From Methylotenera_A sp036676175 (GTDB lineage: Bacteria > Pseudomonadota > Gammaproteobacteria > Burkholderiales > Methylophilaceae), in contig JAKFDL010000062.1 in NCBI GenBank assembly GCA_036676175.1, forward strand, positions 1 to 11,016: a stretch of DNA of 11,016 nucleotides. The letters run 5' to 3'. The notes under the pieces were generated by a model, which made no database searches, had not been told where the DNA came from, and saw only the letters and a list, made by a program, of their open reading frames with translations. This document shows positions 7,126 through 11,016 of this stretch, piece by piece. A program made the translations under genes and the position numbers. Numbering within the stretch: position 1 is the stretch's first letter; every line of letters begins with the position of its first letter.

Positions 7126-7995
7126 ATGAAAAGCATTGGATTTGGAATTATTGGGTTTTTCGTGGCGCTGCTGCTGCTTACCATGTCGCTATTTATTGTC
7201 GACCAGCGTGAATATGCCTTGGTGTTTAGGCTGGGTGAACTGGTGTCGATTAAAAAAGAGCCAGGTTTGTACTTCAAAGTGCCATTGGTTGATGACTTAA
7301 AGTTTTTTGAAAAACGTATCGTGACACTGGATTGGGAGCAACCTGCGGAAATTGTGACCAAGGAAAATAAAACTATGACGGTGGATTCGTTTGTTAAATG
7401 GCGCATTGTCGATCCTGCTAAATACTATGTTTCTGTAAAAGAGGGTGGTGAAGATGCCGCTGAAGACAGGCTTTCACAGGTAGTCAATGCGGGTTTGCGT
7501 GATGAGTTTGGTAAACGCACAGTACGCGAGGTGATAGCGGGCGAACGCAGCGCCATTATGCAAAGCATGCAGATTAGGGCAGATAAGGAAGCGCGTCAAA
7601 TCGGTATCCAAGTGGTAGATGTGCGCTTGAAGCGCGTCGATTATTCGGAAGATATCTCGAAATCGGTCTATGACCGAATGATTGCAGAGCGTAAACGTAT
7701 CGCCAACCAATTGCGCTCTGAAGGCTCCGCCGCCTCTGAAAAAATTCGTGCTGATGCCGATAAACAGCGCGAAGTGATTATCGCCGAGGCTTTCCGGGAT
7801 GCGCAAAAATTAAAAGGTGAGGGCGACGCCAAAGCGGCTGAGATTTACTCGAATGCCTATAATAAAAACCCAGAGTTTTATGCGTTTTATCGTAGCCAGG
7901 AAGCCTATAAAAATAGTTTTAAAAGTAAGTCAGACGTGATGGTGTTAGATCCTAGTTCCGAGTTCTTTAAATATATGCGCGGCGCTGGTAAGTAA
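7126..7995 (+). CDS. hflC: FtsH protease modulator HflC
   Basis: HflC is the partner of HflK in the membrane HflKC-FtsH complex. A membrane segment occupies about residues 5-24 (GFGIIGFFVALLLLTMSLFI) and passes into the SPFH opening VDQREYALVFRLGE. The band-7 domain extends to about 180. A helical, charged segment (about 181-245) carries the characteristic RMIAERKRIANQLRSEG and KLKGEGDAKAAEIY. The C-terminus, FYRSQEAYKNSFKSKSDVMV followed by LDPSSEFFKYM, is the conserved HflC ending, so the protein is full length (289 residues). AAGG (7112-7115) lies 10 bases before the ATG. Tandem position after hflK fits stoichiometric synthesis of the two subunits. There is no sign of the catalytic residues of a protease, as expected for the family. 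Confidence 0.97.
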   Translation: MKSIGFGIIGFFVALLLLTMSLFIVDQREYALVFRLGELVSIKKEPGLYFKVPLVDDLKFFEKRIVTLDWEQPAEIVTKENKTMTVDSFVKWRIVDPAKYYVSVKEGGEDAAEDRLSQVVNAGLRDEFGKRTVREVIAGERSAIMQSMQIRADKEARQIGIQVVDVRLKRVDYSEDISKSVYDRMIAERKRIANQLRSEGSAASEKIRADADKQREVIIAEAFRDAQKLKGEGDAKAAEIYSNAYNKNPEFYAFYRSQEAYKNSFKSKSDVMVLDPSSEFFKYMRGAGK

Positions 7996-8025
7996 GTCTA
8001 GAGATAAATTGGCCTAAAGAAACTT

Positions 8026-8030
8026 GGAAG
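8026..8030 (+). promoter_or_regulatory. Ribosome binding site supporting the TTG start of the DUF2065 gene
   Basis: GGAAG at 8026-8030 stands 4 bases before the TTG at 8035. The spacing is short, but no ATG or GTG near the expected N-terminus is available in this frame. The frame is closed upstream by a TAA at 8005-8007. Confidence 0.4.
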
Positions 8031-8034
8031 CAAC

Positions 8035-8217
8035 TTGAATACGCTCCTGACCGCGCTGGGGTTAATGCTAATCTTGGAAGGCTTGTTGCCATTTATTGCA
8101 CCGCAGGCTTGGCGTGAAACCTTTAAACGCATGATAGAACTTAAAGACGGTCAATTAAGGTTTGTTGGGATTATATCCATCCTAGCCGGCTTATTGCTCA
8201 CGCTGCTTAGTCGCTAG
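8035..8217 (+). CDS. yjeT: DUF2065 small inner-membrane protein (YjeT-like)
   Basis: This 60-residue protein has two hydrophobic segments, about 3-24 (LLTALGLMLILEGLLPFIAP) and 43-58 (FVGIISILAGLLLTLL). They are joined by a polar stretch WRETFKRMIELKDGQLR. The pattern LEGLLPF, then P-x-x-WR, then DGQLRFVG is that of DUF2065. E. coli yjeT, of the same family, also lies between hflC and purA, so position and sequence agree. The function is unknown; conserved neighbourhood suggests a role near HflKC-FtsH or simply operon conservation. The TTG at 8035 aligns with the usual N-terminus and is preceded by GGAAG. It follows hflC by 39 bases and ends 30 bases before the likely hisZ start. Confidence 0.88.
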   Translation: MNTLLTALGLMLILEGLLPFIAPQAWRETFKRMIELKDGQLRFVGIISILAGLLLTLLSR

Positions 8218-8234
8218 TTTACCGCTTTTGCTTG

Positions 8235-8240
8235 TATAAT
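8235..8240 (+). promoter_or_regulatory. Consensus -10 box just upstream of hisZ
   Basis: TATAAT (8235-8240) is a perfect sigma-70 -10 hexamer. No good -35 is found 15-19 bases upstream, and the preceding TG is adjacent rather than one base away. Transcription would start at about 8247-8248, coinciding with the second ATG of hisZ. It could be an internal promoter for hisZ-purA or a chance match; its last two bases form part of the upstream ATG at 8239. Confidence 0.4.
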
Positions 8241-8247
8241 GGCGCCT

Positions 8248-9408
8248 ATGCGTAACTGGTTACTTCCCGAATTTATTGAAGACGTGCTGCCCGCCGAGGC
8301 GGCGCGTGTTGAACAACTCCGCCGCCATTTGCTTGATTTATTTAAAGTGCATGGCTATCAATATGTGATTCCACCCACGATGGAGTACTTGGAGTCACTC
8401 ATCACTGGTACTGGGCATGATTTAGATTTGGCTACATTTAAGGTGGTTGATCAACTCACCGGTCGCCTCATGGGTATCCGTGCCGACATGACGCCACAAG
8501 CTGCACGCATCGATGCGCACATGTTAAATCAGCAAGGTGTTTGCAGGCTATGTTATGCCGGAACCGTGCTGCGTACCAAGCCAGATGGTCTTGCGCGCAC
8601 GCGCGAGCCTTTGCAATTGGGCGCCGAGCTGTTTGGCCATGCCGGTATCGAAAGCGATGTCGAGATTCAACGTTTAATGATTAAAGCCTTGCAATTGCTT
8701 GGTCTAAAAAAAATACACATTGATTTTAGTCACGTCGCCATTTTTGAAAGCCTGATAAAAGCGGGTAACATCAACGTTGATTTAGAACAAGCCTTGTACG
8801 GTGCCTTGCAAAGCAAAGATAAGGCGGCCATCACCAGTTTGGTGAAAGAGTTAGACCCGTCTATTCGGCAAGCCCTACTTAGTTTGACTGAGTTAAATGG
8901 TGGCATCAATGTGTTGGATCAAGCATTAAAAACCTTGCCAAAATTGCCAGAGATTACCCAAGCACTGGCTAATTTGAGCGCAGTCGCTAGTAAGCTAAAT
9001 GATCTAAACGTGAAAATAAGCTTCGATCTGGGCGAGTTGCGTGGTTACCACTACCACAGCGGTATTGTGTTCGCGGCTTATGCTCAAGGCTACACGGGTC
9101 CCGTTGCGTTGGGCGGGCGCTATGATGAAGTAGGTGTTGCGTTTGGCCGTGCACGACCAGCCACTGGCTTTAGCATTGATTTGCGCGGCATTGTAGCAAC
9201 ACTGGCGCCTGCGCATTTATCCAAAGCGATTCTAGCCCCTGAGAATAGCGACCCGGTATTGCTGGCTAAGATAGAGACTTTGCGTTCGGAAGGTCTGGTG
9301 GTAATTCAGGCATTGCCACACACGCTGATAAGTGCGGCAGAGTTGAATTGCGACAGCGTGTTGGTTATGCGCGACGGCGAATGGCACATAGAAGCGCTCA
9401 AACATTAA
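8248..9408 (+). CDS. hisZ: ATP phosphoribosyltransferase regulatory subunit HisZ
   Basis: HisZ is a catalytically inactive relative of histidyl-tRNA synthetase. It joins short-form HisG to make the active, histidine-sensitive enzyme for the first step of histidine synthesis (ATP + PRPP). The class II core is visible: motif-2-like RADMTPQAAR (78-87) and, later, a variant of the motif-3 region LGGRYDEVG (288-296) followed by ATGFSIDLRG. The 386-residue length and lack of a complete anticodon-binding domain fit HisZ rather than HisS, which is over 400 residues. I chose the ATG at 8248 because MRNWLLPEFIEDVLP is the usual betaproteobacterial N-terminus. The ATG at 8239 would add MAP and overlaps a TATAAT box. 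Neither has a Shine-Dalgarno. The gene follows the DUF2065 gene by 30 bases and precedes purA by 35. Confidence 0.95.
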   Translation: MRNWLLPEFIEDVLPAEAARVEQLRRHLLDLFKVHGYQYVIPPTMEYLESLITGTGHDLDLATFKVVDQLTGRLMGIRADMTPQAARIDAHMLNQQGVCRLCYAGTVLRTKPDGLARTREPLQLGAELFGHAGIESDVEIQRLMIKALQLLGLKKIHIDFSHVAIFESLIKAGNINVDLEQALYGALQSKDKAAITSLVKELDPSIRQALLSLTELNGGINVLDQALKTLPKLPEITQALANLSAVASKLNDLNVKISFDLGELRGYHYHSGIVFAAYAQGYTGPVALGGRYDEVGVAFGRARPATGFSIDLRGIVATLAPAHLSKAILAPENSDPVLLAKIETLRSEGLVVIQALPHTLISAAELNCDSVLVMRDGEWHIEALKH

Positions 9409-9443
9409 TTAAAAAAGTACAGAACTCAATAAAGTAAAAAGCT

Positions 9444-10781
9444 ATGAATAAAGTTGCAAAAAACGTGGTCGGCCGTAATATTGTAGTGATAGGTACGCAG
9501 TGGGGCGATGAAGGCAAAGGCAAAATTGTCGATTGGCTGACCGACCACGCACAAGGCGTAGTGCGCTTTCAGGGCGGGCATAATGCAGGCCATACACTGG
9601 TCGTAGGTCAAGGCACTGCACAAAAAATCTATAAGCTTAATTTGGTACCTTCTGGCATTGTGCGTAACGGCGTGAATTGCTACATTGGCAACGGCGTAGT
9701 GCTTGATGCAGCGCATCTGCTCAGCGAGATTGAAAGCCTGGAAAAGGGTGGCTTAGAAGTTAAAAGCCGCTTAAAAGTTAGCCCTGGTTGTCCACTGATA
9801 TTAAGCCACCACGTGGCTTTAGACACGGCGCGTGAAGCCAAGCGTGCTATAAAAATTGGTACCACGGGCAAAGGCATTGGCCCAACTTATGAAGACAAAG
9901 TCGCCCGTCGCGCTTTAAGGGTTTACGATCTATTCTATCCAGAACGGTTTGCCGATAAATTGCGCGAAGTAATGGATTATCATAATTTCGTACTCACAAA
10001 CTATCTTGGTTCTCAAGCGGTTGATTTTAATCAGCAATATGATGCCAGCATGCAGCATGCAGTTGCGCTTAAACCACTTATTTCAGATATTTCTGCTGAG
10101 TTATATGCTGCCAATGCGCGAGGCGAGAATTTATTATTCGAAGGCGCACAAGGTACCTTGTTAGATATTGACCACGGTACTTATCCTTATGTGACTTCCA
10201 GCAACTGTATAGCTGGCCAAGCCAGTGGCGGTACGGGTGTTGGCGCCAATATGCTGCACTATGTGCTGGGCATCACCAAAGCCTACACCACACGCGTGGG
10301 CGGTGGACCATTCCCTAGCGAGTTAGATATTGAATCTGCAAGCTGTCCTGGCAATCAAATGTCGGTCAAAGGCCAAGAAATCGGCACAGTCACCAAAAGA
10401 AAAAGAAGGTGCGGTTGGTTTGATGCAGCGGCATTACGTCGTTCTGCCCGTATTAACGGCCTCACAGGGTTGTGTATCACCAAGCTAGATGTACTGGATG
10501 GCATTGATGAACTACAAATCTGCACGGGCTATGAGCTAGATGGCAAGACAGTTGATATGTTGCCGATTGGGGCAGATGATGTGGCACGCTGCAAACCAAT
10601 CTACGAAGTGGTTGCAGGATGGCATGATAATACGTTTGGTGTAAAAACTTGGGAAGGCTTACCAAAAGCCGCTCAGCATTACCTCAAACGCTTAGAAGCC
10701 TTATGTGGCGTGCCGATTGCCATTATATCGACGGGGCCGGAGCGCGATGAGACTATTGTCATCGAGCACCCTTTTGCATAG
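9444..10781 (+). CDS. purA: Adenylosuccinate synthetase
   Basis: PurA converts IMP, aspartate and GTP to adenylosuccinate, the committed step from IMP to AMP, as a cytoplasmic homodimer. The N-terminal P-loop-like GDEGKGK (21-27) contains the catalytic Asp22, and GGHNAGHT (44-51) contains His50; these correspond to D13 and H41 of E. coli. Further signatures are IGTTGKGIGPTYEDK (148-162), the GTP/aspartate loop TRVGGGPFPSEL, KRKRRCGWFDA, and TKLDVLDG for guanine recognition. The 445-residue length is usual, with an N-terminal extension of about 9 residues relative to E. coli. An alternative start is not obvious, and the ATG at 9444 has only a weak purine-rich upstream AAAGTAAAAA. It lies 35 bases after hisZ and 9 bases before the next gene. 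Confidence 0.98.
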   Translation: MNKVAKNVVGRNIVVIGTQWGDEGKGKIVDWLTDHAQGVVRFQGGHNAGHTLVVGQGTAQKIYKLNLVPSGIVRNGVNCYIGNGVVLDAAHLLSEIESLEKGGLEVKSRLKVSPGCPLILSHHVALDTAREAKRAIKIGTTGKGIGPTYEDKVARRALRVYDLFYPERFADKLREVMDYHNFVLTNYLGSQAVDFNQQYDASMQHAVALKPLISDISAELYAANARGENLLFEGAQGTLLDIDHGTYPYVTSSNCIAGQASGGTGVGANMLHYVLGITKAYTTRVGGGPFPSELDIESASCPGNQMSVKGQEIGTVTKRKRRCGWFDAAALRRSARINGLTGLCITKLDVLDGIDELQICTGYELDGKTVDMLPIGADDVARCKPIYEVVAGWHDNTFGVKTWEGLPKAAQHYLKRLEALCGVPIAIISTGPERDETIVIEHPFA

Positions 10782-10790
10782 TTTAAAGTA

Positions 10791-11016
10791 ATGCAAAATC
10801 AGCGCCTTGCTTGGGCAATTACAGGTTCTGGACATTACCTGCGTGAGTCGCTCAGGATATTGCAGGGGCTTGAAAATGTGGATGTTTTTTTAAGTAAAGC
10901 CGCTACTGAGATTATCAAGCAATATGGCTTCCAAGCTGAGTTAGACGCAACAGGCCACAAAGTTTACCAAGACAAAACCGCCAGTAGCGTACCAGTAGAG
11001 CTGTTTTATACAGGTA
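10791..11016 (+). CDS. Flavoprotein (PF02441-like, possibly dihydromethanopterin reductase DmrB type), N-terminal part; cut by window end
   Basis: An ATG 9 bases after the purA stop opens a frame that stays open to the last base (75 complete codons). The N-terminus AWAITGSGHYLRESLRIL is a flavoprotein-family nucleotide-binding start: beta-strand, then G-S-G-H, then a helix. VDVFLSKAATEIIKQYG follows the family's 'V..FLS.A..E....YG' pattern. FMN-dependent members of this type include archaeoflavoprotein AfpA and the DmrB dihydromethanopterin reductases of methylotrophic and other betaproteobacteria. DmrB-type enzymes reduce dihydromethanopterin to tetrahydromethanopterin, the C1 carrier for formaldehyde oxidation. 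The DmrB assignment is inferred from the first 75 residues. No good Shine-Dalgarno is present, so translation may be coupled to purA. Confidence 0.75.
   Translation, partial: MQNQRLAWAITGSGHYLRESLRILQGLENVDVFLSKAATEIIKQYGFQAELDATGHKVYQDKTASSVPVELFYTG

Noticed and set aside
7092..7406. 104-codon minus-strand frame over hflC
   Set aside because: It is a shadow of the highly conserved hflC frame, with no ribosome site and no family-like features.
7474..7806. 110-codon minus-strand frame over hflC
   Set aside because: It is antisense to the conserved SPFH region and is explained by codon bias of the real gene.
9426..9716. 96-codon open frame on the minus strand over the start of purA
   Set aside because: It lies antisense within a strongly conserved purA; its translation is Ala/His/Tyr-rich with no recognisable domain, and no promoter or ribosome site is seen.
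1..11016. Mobile element, CRISPR array, toxin-antitoxin or defence island
   Set aside because: All genes but one belong to conserved housekeeping or transport families in a conserved order, and no transposase, integrase, spaced repeat array or toxin-antitoxin pair is seen.

Overview
The window reads as an ordinary chromosomal segment of a betaproteobacterium, most likely a methylotroph of the Methylophilaceae type. The gene order hfq-hflX-hflK-hflC-yjeT(DUF2065)-hisZ-purA is the betaproteobacterial version of the enterobacterial hfq-hfl-yjeT-purA block, with hisZ inserted before purA. The presence of hisZ implies a short-form HisG elsewhere. The last, cut-off gene resembles the DmrB-type flavoproteins linked to tetrahydromethanopterin C1 metabolism, which fits a methylotroph. 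Base composition is moderate and intergenic DNA is AT-rich. The genus assignment is an inference from gene order and protein sequence, not from a database search.

Layout. Bases 1-795 hold the 3' part of a NodT/OprM-type outer-membrane efflux channel gene. A 148-base convergent intergenic region (796-943) with two small inverted repeats follows. A 571-residue cytoplasmic protein is encoded on the minus strand (944-2659). Its C-terminal part carries PilZ-like motifs (RxxxR and DxSxxG), so it may bind cyclic-di-GMP. The divergent intergenic region 2660-2870 contains a 20-bp near-identical tandem repeat, a candidate minus-strand promoter and a candidate plus-strand promoter. gltX (glutamyl-tRNA synthetase) occupies 2871-4265. 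It is followed by a 144-base gap with an 11-bp inverted repeat.

From 4410 to the end all genes are on the plus strand and 53 bases or less apart: hfq, hflX (TTG start 3 bases after hfq), hflK, hflC, a DUF2065/yjeT gene (TTG start), hisZ, purA and a partial flavoprotein gene. The block joins RNA-based regulation (Hfq), ribosome rescue (HflX), membrane protease control (HflKC with FtsH) and nucleotide/histidine biosynthesis (HisZ, PurA). A consensus TATAAT just before the hisZ start suggests that hisZ-purA can also be transcribed separately, perhaps as a leaderless message.

I see no mobile element, CRISPR array, rRNA or tRNA gene, and no clearly new multi-gene system. The items most worth a second look are the minus-strand PilZ-like protein with its repeat-bearing upstream region, the short C-terminus of HflX, and the possible leaderless hisZ start.
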